A stretch of 64,000 bases of DNA from Dethiothermospora halolimnae (GCF_037577855.1 NZ_JBAKFX010000001.1:107148-171147); one strand, 5' to 3'. Positions 1-8,128 are shown, counted from the stretch's first letter. Numbers and translations: made by a program. The notes: a model not told the origin generated them from the letters alone.

Positions 1-42
1 ACTTTTTACTATAAATAGATTATCATGATTATTAATCAGATT

Positions 43-60
43 ACATGACATATGTCATGT
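43..60. promoter_or_regulatory. 18-bp perfect palindrome, candidate operator of the YeiL-like regulator
   Basis: The sequence ACATGACATATGTCATGT is a perfect palindrome that ends about 13 bases before the AGGAGG ribosome site of the Crp/Fnr-type gene starting at 84. Proteins of that superfamily bind dyad-symmetric sites as dimers, so autoregulation is a natural reading. No promoter can be assigned because the window begins just upstream. The regulatory role is inferred. Confidence 0.45.
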
Positions 61-83
61 TAACATATATTTTAGGAGGAATT

Positions 84-764
84 ATGAAAAAAATTAATGA
101 TAAGAAACTTTTAAATTATTATATAAAAAAGCATAATATGGATGATATACTAGATAAGGATATTATCCCTTATATGGAGCTTCATTATTATGAAAAAGGA
201 GAACAAGTCCTAATCCCTAAAAGTAATTTATTATATTATTATTTCTTTATTGATGGTAAATTAAAAATATTTTCCCTTTTAGAAAATGGTAAGTCTATAC
301 TTTTAGAGTTTTATACTACATTTGATACCTTAGGAGATGTGGAATTATTAAAAGACCGTCCTATAGTGTCCAATGTTGAAGCGGTAAAGGATAGTTATCT
401 AATTGGAATACCAACAAATATACTTAGGAAAAAGTGCTATAACAATCCTAGATTTTTAAGATTCATGATTTCATCATTAAGTAAAAAACTTGAAAACACA
501 TCTAATAATAGTTGTTATAATCTATCATATCCCCTTATTAATCGATTATCTAGCTATTTATTAGAACATATTACCGATAAAGACTATATAATATTAAATT
601 CAACTTTTAATGATATCTCAGAATTTTTAGGGACTACCTATCGCCATCTCCATAGAACCTTTAAAAAACTCGAAAATAATAGAGTAATAAGATTTGATGA
701 TGGTAGGATATATATTTTAAATAAAGGTGAGTTAAGAAGGCTTTCTAAAAATTTATATAGATAA
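84..764 (+). CDS. Crp/Fnr-family transcriptional regulator, YeiL-like
   Basis: This 226-residue protein has a cyclic-nucleotide-binding-like beta-barrel (roughly residues 15-125, with LYYYFFIDGKLKIF and an LEFYTTFDTLGDVELL stretch) and a C-terminal winged helix (about 145-220, FNDISEFLGTTYRHLHRTFKKLE). The arrangement matches the YeiL branch of the Crp/Fnr family, whose members regulate accessory metabolic genes in response to ligands that are mostly unknown. The start at 84 is chosen because TAGGAGGA sits seven bases upstream; an in-frame ATG at 45 has no ribosome site. There is no Cys cluster for an Fnr-type iron-sulfur centre. A perfect palindrome lies just upstream. The target genes cannot be told from this window. 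Confidence 0.75.
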   Translation: MKKINDKKLLNYYIKKHNMDDILDKDIIPYMELHYYEKGEQVLIPKSNLLYYYFFIDGKLKIFSLLENGKSILLEFYTTFDTLGDVELLKDRPIVSNVEAVKDSYLIGIPTNILRKKCYNNPRFLRFMISSLSKKLENTSNNSCYNLSYPLINRLSSYLLEHITDKDYIILNSTFNDISEFLGTTYRHLHRTFKKLENNRVIRFDDGRIYILNKGELRRLSKNLYR

Positions 765-765
765 A

Positions 766-809
766 TTTAAGTTTAAGTCTTAGTAGGGATACTAAGACTT
801 AAACTTAAA
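766..809. terminator. Bidirectional hairpin between convergent genes
   Basis: Two perfect 20-base arms (left arm TTTAAGTTTAAGTCTTAGTA) flank the loop GGGA. The hairpin sits between the stop of the YeiL-like gene and the stop of hisS, which converge here. There is no clean T tract on either side, so it may act as a barrier or an RNA 3'-end stabiliser as much as a classical intrinsic terminator. Confidence 0.55.
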
Positions 810-2099
810 CTAATTACCTTTCACATATCCCCCTATATTTTCTATTTCCACTTCTTCTTCCTTTCCAGTTTTCATATTCTTAATTTTTACTTTCCCATTT
901 TTTAATTCATCTTCTCCTATAATAATTACATAGGGTATATTCCTTTTATCTACCCCTTTTAACTTTTTCCCTAGCTTTTTATTTGTCATATCTATATCTA
1001 CTTTTACTCCTAGTTTTCTAATATCATTAGCTATTTTTAGTGTTTTAATCCCCCTTCCCATTGGAATTATTATTAAGTCAACCAAGGGTTTATTTATATT
1101 TTGATTTTTATCTAAAAGGGCTGTATATATAACATCTAGTCCAAAGGATAGTCCCACTGCAGGATATTCTTTATTATTATTTAAAAATGAACCTATTATA
1201 TTATCATATCTTCCTCCACTTCCTATACTTGATGTTATACTGCCATCAGATAAAAATACCTCATATATTGTTCCTGTATATATATCTAATCCCCTTGCTA
1301 AAAATGGATTAAATTTAACCTTGTCTAATAAATCTAATTCCTGTAAATAACTATTTAAATTCTTTAGCTCATCTATACCCTCTAGGGTCTTAGGGGACTT
1401 ATAGTTTTCTAGTAAGTATTCTAAATCATTTATGTTTTTATCCTCTATAAGCTTTTTAAGTTTTTCTATTATATTATTACCAATTCCCTTCTCTATTAGT
1501 TCCCTTATAACCCCTTCACTGCCTATCTTTTTTATTTTATCTAACGACAATACTATATTACTTAAATCCTCTTTTCTAGTACCTATACTTTCTAGTATTC
1601 CATATAATAACTTTCTATTGTTATAATATATATATACATCTAGTTTAAGTTTATCGAAAACATCAAATACCATACTCATAAGTTCTGCTTCTGCCATCAT
1701 TGATTTAACTCCCACTACATCCACATCACATTGGGTGAACTCCCTAAGTCTTCCCTTTTTTACAGGACCATCCCTAAATACTTTTCCTATCTCATACCTT
1801 TTAAAGGGCATTTTTAAGTATGGATTCATTCCTATTATTTTTGTAAATGGTACCGTTAAATCATATCTTAGACCTAAATCACGATTTCCCTGGTCCTTTA
1901 ACCTATATACTTCCTTTAATATCTCATCTCCTCCACCGTATTTATATGATAATAAGTCAAAATAACATATAGTCGGTGTCTCCACTGGCATGAAACCATA
2001 TGTTTCAAATGTACTTTCCAGTTTCCTTCTCACATTTTCCCTTATAGTTTGTTCCTTTGGTAAAAAGTCTTTTGTTCCCTTTAAGTTTTCTAATTTCAT
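810..2099 (-). CDS. hisS: Histidine--tRNA ligase (type-2-like)
   Basis: This class II aminoacyl-tRNA synthetase of 429 residues charges tRNA-His in the cytosol. Visible family signatures are the N-terminal NLKGTKDFLPKE, motif 2 around LRYDLTVPFTK and FKRYEIGKVFRDGPVKKGR, the histidine-specific ARGLDIYTGTIYEVF, and a C-terminal anticodon-binding domain (about 335-425). The pattern KYGGGDEILKEVYRLKDQGNR resembles the second, accessory HisRS found in some Bacillus more than the housekeeping enzyme, so a second hisS may exist elsewhere. The start at 2099 gives good spacing from AAAGG; the ATG three codons earlier abuts the ribosome site. The upstream region holds a tandem repeat array and a structured leader with terminator. 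No T-box sequence (TGGNACC) is visible, which is unusual for a Firmicutes hisS. Confidence 0.9.
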   Translation of the reverse strand: MKLENLKGTKDFLPKEQTIRENVRRKLESTFETYGFMPVETPTICYFDLLSYKYGGGDEILKEVYRLKDQGNRDLGLRYDLTVPFTKIIGMNPYLKMPFKRYEIGKVFRDGPVKKGRLREFTQCDVDVVGVKSMMAEAELMSMVFDVFDKLKLDVYIYYNNRKLLYGILESIGTRKEDLSNIVLSLDKIKKIGSEGVIRELIEKGIGNNIIEKLKKLIEDKNINDLEYLLENYKSPKTLEGIDELKNLNSYLQELDLLDKVKFNPFLARGLDIYTGTIYEVFLSDGSITSSIGSGGRYDNIIGSFLNNNKEYPAVGLSFGLDVIYTALLDKNQNINKPLVDLIIIPMGRGIKTLKIANDIRKLGVKVDIDMTNKKLGKKLKGVDKRNIPYVIIIGEDELKNGKVKIKNMKTGKEEEVEIENIGGYVKGN

Positions 2100-2135
2100 A
2101 ATTATCATCCTTTCTTTTTATTTGATAGTTAACTG

Positions 2136-2270
2136 GTTGGGGGATTACGAATCCCCCAACAACTCACAGGGATTACGAATCCCTCAACAACTTACAGGGA
2201 TTAGGAATCCCTCAAGGACTCACAGGGATCACGAATCCCCCAACAACCCATAGGGATTACGGGGATCCCT
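2136..2270. repeat. Tandem array of about five palindromic ~29-bp units
   Basis: The first unit is a perfect hairpin with arms GTTGGGGGATT and AATCCCCCAAC around ACG. About four further units follow, each reading roughly AACTCACAGGGATTACGAAT plus CCCTCAAC, with growing divergence (ATTAGG, ATCACG, and a broken last copy). The units abut with no unique spacers. It lies between the leader terminator and hisS. The same palindrome occurs singly at six other places in the window. Confidence 0.9.
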
Positions 2271-2305
2271 TAACTCTCCCCTCTCAATTCTCAATTCTCC
2301 ATTAT

Positions 2306-2351
2306 AAAAAGGAGCCAATAGATGCATTAATGCATCTATTGGCTCCTTTTT
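2306..2351 (-). terminator. Intrinsic terminator of the hisS leader
   Basis: A 16-bp GC-containing stem (GGAGCCAATAGATGCA with its complement) around TTAA is flanked by A5 and T5, giving a strong intrinsic terminator. It follows the three-way-junction RNA and precedes hisS by about 200 bases on the minus strand. The flanking A and T tracts could make it work in both directions. Confidence 0.8.
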
Positions 2352-2368
2352 ATATCAAAATTCCTTTA

Positions 2369-2458
2369 TCACCACTAGATGCAAGCCCTATTTTTTCAAT
2401 GGAAAACAGAGCTTGCACCTTTTTATCCTTAAAAGATACAAACCCTCTCTAGTGATGA
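2369..2458 (-). ncRNA. Structured leader RNA before hisS, candidate riboswitch of unknown class
   Basis: Read on the minus strand, an 11-bp closing stem (TCATCACTAGA with TCTAGTGGTGA, one G-U) encloses a short hairpin (TATCTT-TTA-AGGATA) and a long hairpin (AGGTGCAAGCTCT with AGGGCTTGCATCT, two G-U), giving a three-way junction. The 3' side contains TGCATCTAGTGG, which matches 11 of 12 bases of the descending terminator arm TGCATCTATTGG, so it can pair with the ascending arm and block termination. I compared it from memory with T-box, TPP, purine, lysine, SAM, glycine, FMN and c-di-GMP elements and could assign none. It could also be a stand-alone small RNA. Confidence 0.6.
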
Positions 2459-2590
2459 TGAAATTGTATATTAAAATTTGTTACTATAACAGTCATAATA
2501 AAACCCCTAAACGAAAGTAACTCTTAAATAAATTTGAAGCTACTATATTTTTATTTATATTATCATCATATATTCTTTTTGTAAAGATTT

Positions 2591-3568
2591 TTAGGCATAC
2601 TTTTTAAGCATACCTTCTATGATCTCTATGATATCTTCTCTTAATTCATTTGGCGACAATACTTCTATCGCCCTTCCTTGACTTAATAACCACATTATAA
2701 TCCCCTTTTTATGGGTTGTGGCATTTATTATGTATTCCCCTTTATTTTCCTCTACAACTTTAGCATTAGGTAATCTATCTAATACTGCTTCAATGGAGTC
2801 ACCTGTAAACCTAAACTTTATATTTTCTATTTTTCCCGATTGCATAAACTGAATCCTATCTCTAAATTGTCCCTCTTCAAATCTATTTTTATATTCTACC
2901 CTAAATCTATCACTTAATATTTTATATTTGTTAATTCTATCTAGTCTAAAAATAGTTGGATCTTTATAATCCTTTCCTTCTATATATGCTATTAAATAAA
3001 AATAATACTCAGAAAATAATAGACCCTGGGGATATAACACCTTTTTTCCTAAGCTTTTAACCAATTTACCATCTTGTCCTAATTTAGAATATTCAATCTG
3101 TAATTTATTATGATGATCTATGGAATATGTAATATCCCAAATCTTATTAATCAATTCTTCATTATGTTTTGGTGAACTATAGTTATATAATTCATTTCCT
3201 ATAGTGTTCTTTAGATAAAATCTATCTTCATAGACACAAAGCTCTAAAAGTTTTTCCACCAAATCTTCTATTTCATTTTTATTAAACCCTCTAGTACCTA
3301 ATAATACCTTTATTATAGCAAGTACGTCTTCTTTAGTAAGGAACTTATCTTTATCCCTATTGAGAACATATCCACCTTTTTTTCTGCTATATACTATATC
3401 CCATTGCTTTCTTTCATTGGCAATATAGGTTCTTATATCATTTATATACCTTGATATTGTTTTATCACTTACATTAAATTTTAGTGCCACTTCATTTTTT
3501 TTAACCGTACCTCCATTAAGTAATATATCATATATATATAGTATTCCTTCTACTTTACTTCTTCTCAT
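2591..3568 (-). CDS. HTH/WYL-domain transcriptional regulator
   Basis: This is a 325-residue DNA-binding regulator. Residues 1-60 form a DeoR-type helix-turn-helix (VKKNEVALKFNVSDKTISRYINDI). A WYL domain lies around 150-240, with LLFSEYYFYLIAYIEGKDYK followed by IFRLDRI, and a WCX-like C-terminal part follows. WYL domains bind nucleic acids or small ligands and often control stress, DNA-damage or defence genes. GGGGTGATAAC precedes the ATG with good spacing. It stands alone here between hisS and a diguanylate cyclase, so its target is unknown. A long AT-rich stretch without genes lies downstream before the hisS leader. Confidence 0.85.
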   Translation of the reverse strand: MRRSKVEGILYIYDILLNGGTVKKNEVALKFNVSDKTISRYINDIRTYIANERKQWDIVYSRKKGGYVLNRDKDKFLTKEDVLAIIKVLLGTRGFNKNEIEDLVEKLLELCVYEDRFYLKNTIGNELYNYSSPKHNEELINKIWDITYSIDHHNKLQIEYSKLGQDGKLVKSLGKKVLYPQGLLFSEYYFYLIAYIEGKDYKDPTIFRLDRINKYKILSDRFRVEYKNRFEEGQFRDRIQFMQSGKIENIKFRFTGDSIEAVLDRLPNAKVVEENKGEYIINATTHKKGIIMWLLSQGRAIEVLSPNELREDIIEIIEGMLKKYA

Positions 3569-3629
3569 GTTATCACCCCATTTAGTATCATTCTACTATA
3601 TATATATGCCTATGTATAGTCCTAAAGTC

Positions 3630-4328
3630 CTATTTATTGTATGATTTTCTTTTATACATTTCATTATCTGCTGTCTTTATCAACTCAACTAATGATGTAT
3701 ATTTATCTCTAGAGTATTGCGCAAAACCATAGCTTAATGCTATATTATAACTATTAGCTTCAATTTTATTAAATAACTTAATACTTTTATATACCCTATC
3801 CCAGACTTTTTTAGCTCCGTTAATATTTGTTTTTGGAAATACTAATAAAAATTCATCTCCGCCAAGTCTTATCAATATATCAGTTGATCTTATGTTTTTT
3901 CTTATAAGATCACTTATATCCTTTAAAAGTTTGTCCCCTTCTAGATGTCCAAACTGATCATTTATCTTTTTTAATCCGTCTACATCAATATAGCATATTG
4001 TAACTTGTCCTCCATTGGTTCTCGAATCTCTAATCTCTCTATTTAAAACCTCTATACCTGCCCTTCTATTTAGGGCGCTGGTAAGATAATCTTTGGTGGC
4101 TTCTTTTTTTATTTTTTTTATTATCTTTTTTAGCCTTTTAACCTCTTTATCTCTTTGCCTTAACTTTATTATCAGATCATCTTTTGATAAACTTTGGTAC
4201 CTCAAGTATTTCACCCCTAAATTAATTATATTTTTAACCACACTATCTATTTTAATACTTACAGGGGACAGATATTGTCCTTTATAAAAAAAACATCTAA
4301 ATTTATACAATTTAATAATAATTTGCAT
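3630..4328 (-). CDS. Diguanylate cyclase (GGDEF), soluble, coiled-coil N-terminus
   Basis: This protein of up to 232 residues should make cyclic di-GMP from two GTP. The GGDEF domain fills about residues 70-232, with an intact active-site loop (RLGGDEFLLVF) and the preceding DYLTSALNRRAG. The N-terminus has no recognised sensor; residues 48-70 (LIIKLRQRDKEVKRLKKIIKKIKKE) look like a short coiled coil that could dimerise the catalytic domain. No convincing ribosome site precedes the first ATG, so the true start may be internal. No EAL or HD-GYP phosphodiesterase is encoded nearby. Confidence 0.8.
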   Translation of the reverse strand: MQIIIKLYKFRCFFYKGQYLSPVSIKIDSVVKNIINLGVKYLRYQSLSKDDLIIKLRQRDKEVKRLKKIIKKIKKEATKDYLTSALNRRAGIEVLNREIRDSRTNGGQVTICYIDVDGLKKINDQFGHLEGDKLLKDISDLIRKNIRSTDILIRLGGDEFLLVFPKTNINGAKKVWDRVYKSIKLFNKIEANSYNIALSYGFAQYSRDKYTSLVELIKTADNEMYKRKSYNK

Positions 4329-4400
4329 ATTATTTTTGTCATATTTGTATGTGTTTTTTGTAATAATCTGTTTAACAAATATTAATCTATAATAAATCTA

Positions 4401-4429
4401 TTGACTTCTATCTATTGATTGCATAAAAT
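4401..4429 (+). promoter_or_regulatory. Sigma-A promoter of yitT
   Basis: TTGACT at 4401-4406 and TAAAAT at 4424-4429 are separated by 17 bases. Transcription would begin near 4436, so the yitT leader is about 125 nt and includes the hairpin at 4457. Confidence 0.6.
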
Positions 4430-4456
4430 TGCTATGGATTTCTGATTTACTAATAA

Positions 4457-4478
4457 ACCCTAAACTAGGGTGTTTTTT
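4457..4478 (+). terminator. Terminator-like hairpin inside the yitT leader
   Basis: A six-bp stem ACCCTA/TAGGGT around AAC is followed by GTTTTTT. It lies about 20 nt after the predicted transcription start and about 80 nt before yitT, so it looks like a premature terminator or attenuator. The stem is short, and no alternative pairing partner was identified. Confidence 0.4.
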
Positions 4479-4560
4479 ATTGCCTTTTCTAAATATTTTA
4501 TTTACTATCTACTTTATGGGGTATTATTTCAATAAATTTAATATGTTAGGAGTGATATAT

Positions 4561-5406
4561 ATGAAAAGTTTAATAAAAGATTATACCATTATAACATTAG
4601 GGGTAATTATTGTTGCCCTAGGTTTATGTTTCTTTTTAGTACCAGCTGATCTAGCTGTTGGTGGAGTTACAGGTTTTGCAATGGTTTTTAATAATATATT
4701 CCCTGTACTATCTATTGGTTCCTTAATGTTTATATTAAATATTTTATTATTTATTGTAGCATTTATACTTATAGGTCCCCAGTTTGGAGCTAAAACCATA
4801 TATGCCAGCTTTGCATTATCCGGTGCAATATGGGCAGTTGAAAAATTATTTCCTCTAGCTGATCCCCTTACAGATGATATGATATTAAATTTGTTTTTTG
4901 GAATACTAATCCAAGGTATTGGAATGGCAGTAATATTTTATCAAAATGCCTCTACCGGTGGAACTGATATAATAGCCAAAATATTTAATAAGTTTTTTCA
5001 TATTGAGATTGGGAAAGGTTTATTATTAGCAGACTTCTTTATAACCTTAATGGCAGGGCTAACATTTGGTTTAGAATTGGGACTATATGCTTTATTGGGT
5101 GTTATTATGAATGCCTTTGTTATAGATAATGTTATAGAAGGTTTAGACCTTAAGATGAGTATATCTATAGTTAGCCAAAAGCCTGAAGAGATTAAATCTT
5201 TTATTAACAATTCATTAAGTAGAGGGGCCACTATATATCATGCTAATGGCGCCTACACAAATAAGGAAAAAAAAGTAATTACCACTGTAGTCAGCAGAAG
5301 GGAATTTATAAGGCTTAAAACCTTTATAAAAGAGACCGATGATAAAGCCTTTGTCATGGTTGCCCATGTTAAAGAAGTATTGGGAGAAGGTTTTAGCATA
5401 GTTTAA
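4561..5406 (+). CDS. YitT-family membrane protein (DUF161 + DUF2179)
   Basis: This 281-residue integral membrane protein has about five hydrophobic segments in residues 10-200 (for example YTIITLGVIIVALGLCFFLVP and LMFILNILLFIVAFILIG) and the family hallmark QNASTGGTDIIAKIF. A cytosolic DUF2179 domain covers about 215-281. The molecular function of YitT proteins is not established; transport has been proposed. TTAGGAGTG eight bases upstream fixes the start at 4561 rather than an earlier in-frame ATG. It has its own promoter and a perfect-palindrome terminator at its stop codon, so it is probably monocistronic. Confidence 0.85.
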   Translation: MKSLIKDYTIITLGVIIVALGLCFFLVPADLAVGGVTGFAMVFNNIFPVLSIGSLMFILNILLFIVAFILIGPQFGAKTIYASFALSGAIWAVEKLFPLADPLTDDMILNLFFGILIQGIGMAVIFYQNASTGGTDIIAKIFNKFFHIEIGKGLLLADFFITLMAGLTFGLELGLYALLGVIMNAFVIDNVIEGLDLKMSISIVSQKPEEIKSFINNSLSRGATIYHANGAYTNKEKKVITTVVSRREFIRLKTFIKETDDKAFVMVAHVKEVLGEGFSIV

Positions 5407-5448
5407 AAACTAATACTACTTCTATTAATAGAAGTAGTATTAGTTTTT
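5405..5448. terminator. Bidirectional terminator between yitT and the PAS-GAF-GGDEF gene
   Basis: This is a perfect 44-bp palindrome beginning with AAAAACTAATACTACTTC and ending in T5. It overlaps the yitT stop codon and the 3' end of the convergent GGDEF gene, so it can terminate both transcripts. Confidence 0.8.
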
Positions 5449-6849
5449 CTTTATATTTCTTTTATATCTGTACATATTCTTATCGGCCATTTTTATCAAT
5501 GTTTCATAATCTGTACCATCTGTTGGATAATCTGCGATACCATAACTAAAACTACATACTATCTTATTACCTTCTACCTTTAGTGGATTTTTTCTAAAAA
5601 ATTTCTGTAGGCTTTCAAATTTCTTTATTAAATCTTCTTTTTTAGATTCTAACAATACTGCTACAAATTCATCTCCACCTACCCTAGCTAGAACATCTGT
5701 ATTTCTTATGCTATTTTTTAGTTTTTTGGCAAAATATTTGATAGTTAAATCACCCACAATATGACCATAACGGTCATTTATTGGCTTTAGCTCGTTTAAA
5801 TCAAAAATCGCTAAAGAAAATGTTTTTCCACATTTACAATTATCCAGTTTATCTTCAATATATTTTTCAAAATAATTTCTATTATATATATTAGTTAATT
5901 TATCATACATTGACATTGATACCACATCTTCATAAAGTTTATGATTGCCTATTGCTATTTCTATTTGACTTTTCATATATTCCATCAATTTTAAATCCAT
6001 ATCATCGAAAACATCATTATCTTCGCTATCTATATTAATAATTCCATATAATCTATTATCAATAATAATAGGGGCCGTAATACTAGACCTTATATAAAAG
6101 CCCTCCTTGTTTTTTAAAGGCTCTTTATAATTTTTCCCCATCATATCTTCAATATCATTTACTATAATACTTTCTTCAATCTTCCCATTTGTTTTTTTCC
6201 ATATAAAAGTGTCTTCTAAAACTATAGAAAAGTTTTCTACATCTTCTTCAGTAAATCCTATCTGTGAGACCACATCCAATCTCCCTTTTTCATCTATTAA
6301 AAGGACACTGCCAACCTGAGCATTTTCAACGACTTCTAAAGTTTTTTTAAGTATTAAATCAAATAAATCATATATATTCTTAGTTTTTACAATGGATTGA
6401 CTTATAGATAACATTGCCTCCTTTGATTTAAGTTGCCTATTTAAGTTTTTTTCTATTATCTTTTGTTCTGTAATATCAATGGCAACCCCTGCAACACCTA
6501 TAATTTTGCCGTTATTATCTCTAATGGCAACTTTATTTGACTTTATATATCTATAAGACCCATCTCCTAGTTTAATGGTGGTATTATAACTACCTTTACC
6601 TCCATTTTTAATTAATCTTCTGTCGAACTTCTCATATTTTTTTGCAGTCTCCATAGACATAAGATCCATTGCCCTATGACCTATAACCTGTTCTTTAGTA
6701 ACATCAAAATATTCTAAAAAAGTTTCATTACAGTATTTATACACCCCTTTTATATCTTTGAAATAAATTGGATTTGGTATCATATCTATGATATTTTGTA
6801 AGTGCTTAGGACAGTTAAAAACTTGGGAGGGTATAGTTTCAAATTTCAT
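5440..6849 (-). CDS. PAS-GAF-GGDEF sensor diguanylate cyclase
   Basis: This 469-residue soluble protein has three modules. A PAS domain with PAC extension covers about 15-130 (NPIYFKDIKGVYKYCNETFLEYF, then GSYRYIKSNKVAIRDNNGKIIG). A GAF domain covers about 150-300. A GGDEF domain covers about 310-469, with an intact RVGGDEFVAVLL. It should couple an intracellular ligand or redox signal to c-di-GMP synthesis. AAAGGGG precedes the ATG by suitable spacing. It is the second GGDEF protein within 3 kb, but the two share no recognisable input domain. No cofactor can be predicted from sequence alone. Confidence 0.88.
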   Translation of the reverse strand: MKFETIPSQVFNCPKHLQNIIDMIPNPIYFKDIKGVYKYCNETFLEYFDVTKEQVIGHRAMDLMSMETAKKYEKFDRRLIKNGGKGSYNTTIKLGDGSYRYIKSNKVAIRDNNGKIIGVAGVAIDITEQKIIEKNLNRQLKSKEAMLSISQSIVKTKNIYDLFDLILKKTLEVVENAQVGSVLLIDEKGRLDVVSQIGFTEEDVENFSIVLEDTFIWKKTNGKIEESIIVNDIEDMMGKNYKEPLKNKEGFYIRSSITAPIIIDNRLYGIINIDSEDNDVFDDMDLKLMEYMKSQIEIAIGNHKLYEDVVSMSMYDKLTNIYNRNYFEKYIEDKLDNCKCGKTFSLAIFDLNELKPINDRYGHIVGDLTIKYFAKKLKNSIRNTDVLARVGGDEFVAVLLESKKEDLIKKFESLQKFFRKNPLKVEGNKIVCSFSYGIADYPTDGTDYETLIKMADKNMYRYKRNIKKN

Positions 6850-6993
6850 TTATAACCCCTTTCTCATATAATTATATATAAATAAACATTATTTATGTCG
6901 ATTTTATTTATATGTATAATTATATTTTAATTGAAAGTATATTTCAATGTATAGATATCCCATTCTCCCTTATATAAAAATCTATTTATGGTC

Positions 6994-7053
6994 TAGTCAA
7001 CTCCCTGCTCTCTGCACCTTGTACCCTACACTAAACAAAAGAAGCACCGAAGG
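6994..7053 (-). repeat. Diverged copy of a ~55-bp intergenic repeat with hairpin
   Basis: Read on the minus strand it begins GGTGCTTCTTTTG and ends AAGGTGCAGAGAGCAGGGAG plus TTGACTAGACC. Two related copies lie at 43197-43259 and 43358-43412. The first bases overlap the terminator hairpin of the EamA gene. The gene-free stretch 6850-7064 holds nothing else recognisable. Confidence 0.55.
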
Positions 7054-7060
7054 TGCCTTT
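7036..7060 (-). terminator. Terminator of the EamA gene
   Basis: On the minus strand AAAGGCACC, loop TTC and GGTGCTTCTTTT form a short GC hairpin followed by T-rich sequence. It starts five bases after the stop codon of the EamA-family gene. Confidence 0.6.
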
Positions 7061-7064
7061 GCTC

Positions 7065-7958
7065 TTATATGAATAGTAATGATACCCCCGCTACAGTTAT
7101 AAATGCACCTATTATTTCTTTAGACGTGACCTTCTCTTTAAATATTAAAATCGATGATGGTATGATAAGTACCGGTACTATTGCTGTTATGGTGGATACC
7201 ACTCCAGCTGTAGTATATTGTATCGCCAATAAAGAAAGGGACACCCCTAAAAAGGGTCCAAAGAATGCACCTATTGAAACCTTCTTCATTGCATCCTTAT
7301 TAGTAATAGCTACTTTTAACCCTTTCCATCTTTTCATAATAGTAAACACAATTATAAACCCTATTATCCCCGCAATAATCCTAATTTGAGTAGCCGCAAA
7401 TGCATTATAATCTCCCATTCCAAACTTACTTAATATAAGACCTAATGACTGTCCAAATGCTCCAAGAAAGGCAAAGGAAACCCCTTTTATAGGATGGGAC
7501 AATTGCATTTTTTTCTTTCCAGGACTTCTCATGAGTATAACCAGTGCTATCCCAATAATTGTCACTGTCATACCTATTAAGTCTTTAATAGTAAGTACCT
7601 CTCCCATAATTATAAATCCTAAAAGAGCTGTTATAGGTGGTGATGCAGACATTATAAGCATGGATATTCTAGCTCCCACCTCAACAAATGCTTGGAATAA
7701 AAATAGATCTCCCACTACAAAGCCTATTAACCCAGATACCATTAACCAGGTCCAATTATCCACTGTGGCATCTAATGGTACAAACATCCCCCTGGTTATT
7801 AGGGTAAATACTCCCAGTAGAAAAAATGCCATTATAAGTCGAATAAAGTTTACAGATAATGAACCTATTTTTTTACCTGCCAATTCAAATGATGTTGATG
7901 TAACTGTCCAGCATATAGCCGTAAATAGGGCTATTATTTCTCCTATATGTGATTCCAT
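7065..7958 (-). CDS. EamA-family (DMT superfamily) transporter
   Basis: This 297-residue protein has ten predicted membrane helices in two EamA repeats (about 5-140 and 155-297), the usual size for drug/metabolite transporters. Segments such as LIGFVVGDLFLFQAFVEVGA and LLGFIIMGEVLTIKDLIGM are typical. Family members export amino acids, sugars or other metabolites; the substrate here cannot be inferred. AAGGAGG seven bases before the ATG supports the start. It is a single-gene unit bounded by its own terminator, divergent from the chemoreceptor gene. Confidence 0.88.
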   Translation of the reverse strand: MESHIGEIIALFTAICWTVTSTSFELAGKKIGSLSVNFIRLIMAFFLLGVFTLITRGMFVPLDATVDNWTWLMVSGLIGFVVGDLFLFQAFVEVGARISMLIMSASPPITALLGFIIMGEVLTIKDLIGMTVTIIGIALVILMRSPGKKKMQLSHPIKGVSFAFLGAFGQSLGLILSKFGMGDYNAFAATQIRIIAGIIGFIIVFTIMKRWKGLKVAITNKDAMKKVSIGAFFGPFLGVSLSLLAIQYTTAGVVSTITAIVPVLIIPSSILIFKEKVTSKEIIGAFITVAGVSLLFI

Positions 7959-8098
7959 AGATTAACCTCCTTAATTTGATAAAAAATTTAGACCCACTAA
8001 ATATTTACCTATACATTATACCAGTTATCCTTTATCTTTTTAAAGTGCTAAATTGAAAATTAATAAAACTTAATTTTTTTCTATTCCACTGAATTTAA

Positions 8099-8128
8099 TT
8101 GTCGTTTTATGACACATTATGATATAAT
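8099..8128 (+). promoter_or_regulatory. Candidate promoter of the first chemoreceptor gene
   Basis: TTGTCG and TATAAT are separated by 18 bases, about 70 bases upstream of the TTG start. No sigma-D (flagellar) consensus was recognised in this interval, although chemoreceptors are often sigma-D dependent in Firmicutes. Confidence 0.45.

Noticed and set aside
1990..2253. Plus-strand frame of 87 codons with repeated SPNN/GIRNP words
   Set aside because: It runs antisense through hisS and then through the tandem palindrome array, which explains the repetition. No ribosome site or family match.
2136..2270. CRISPR array
   Set aside because: Units abut directly, with no unique spacers of constant length, and no cas genes are present.
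2306..2590. T-box riboswitch for hisS
   Set aside because: The invariant TGGNACC sequence and a matching antiterminator bulge are missing on the minus strand, so a T-box is not supported, although its presence would be expected.
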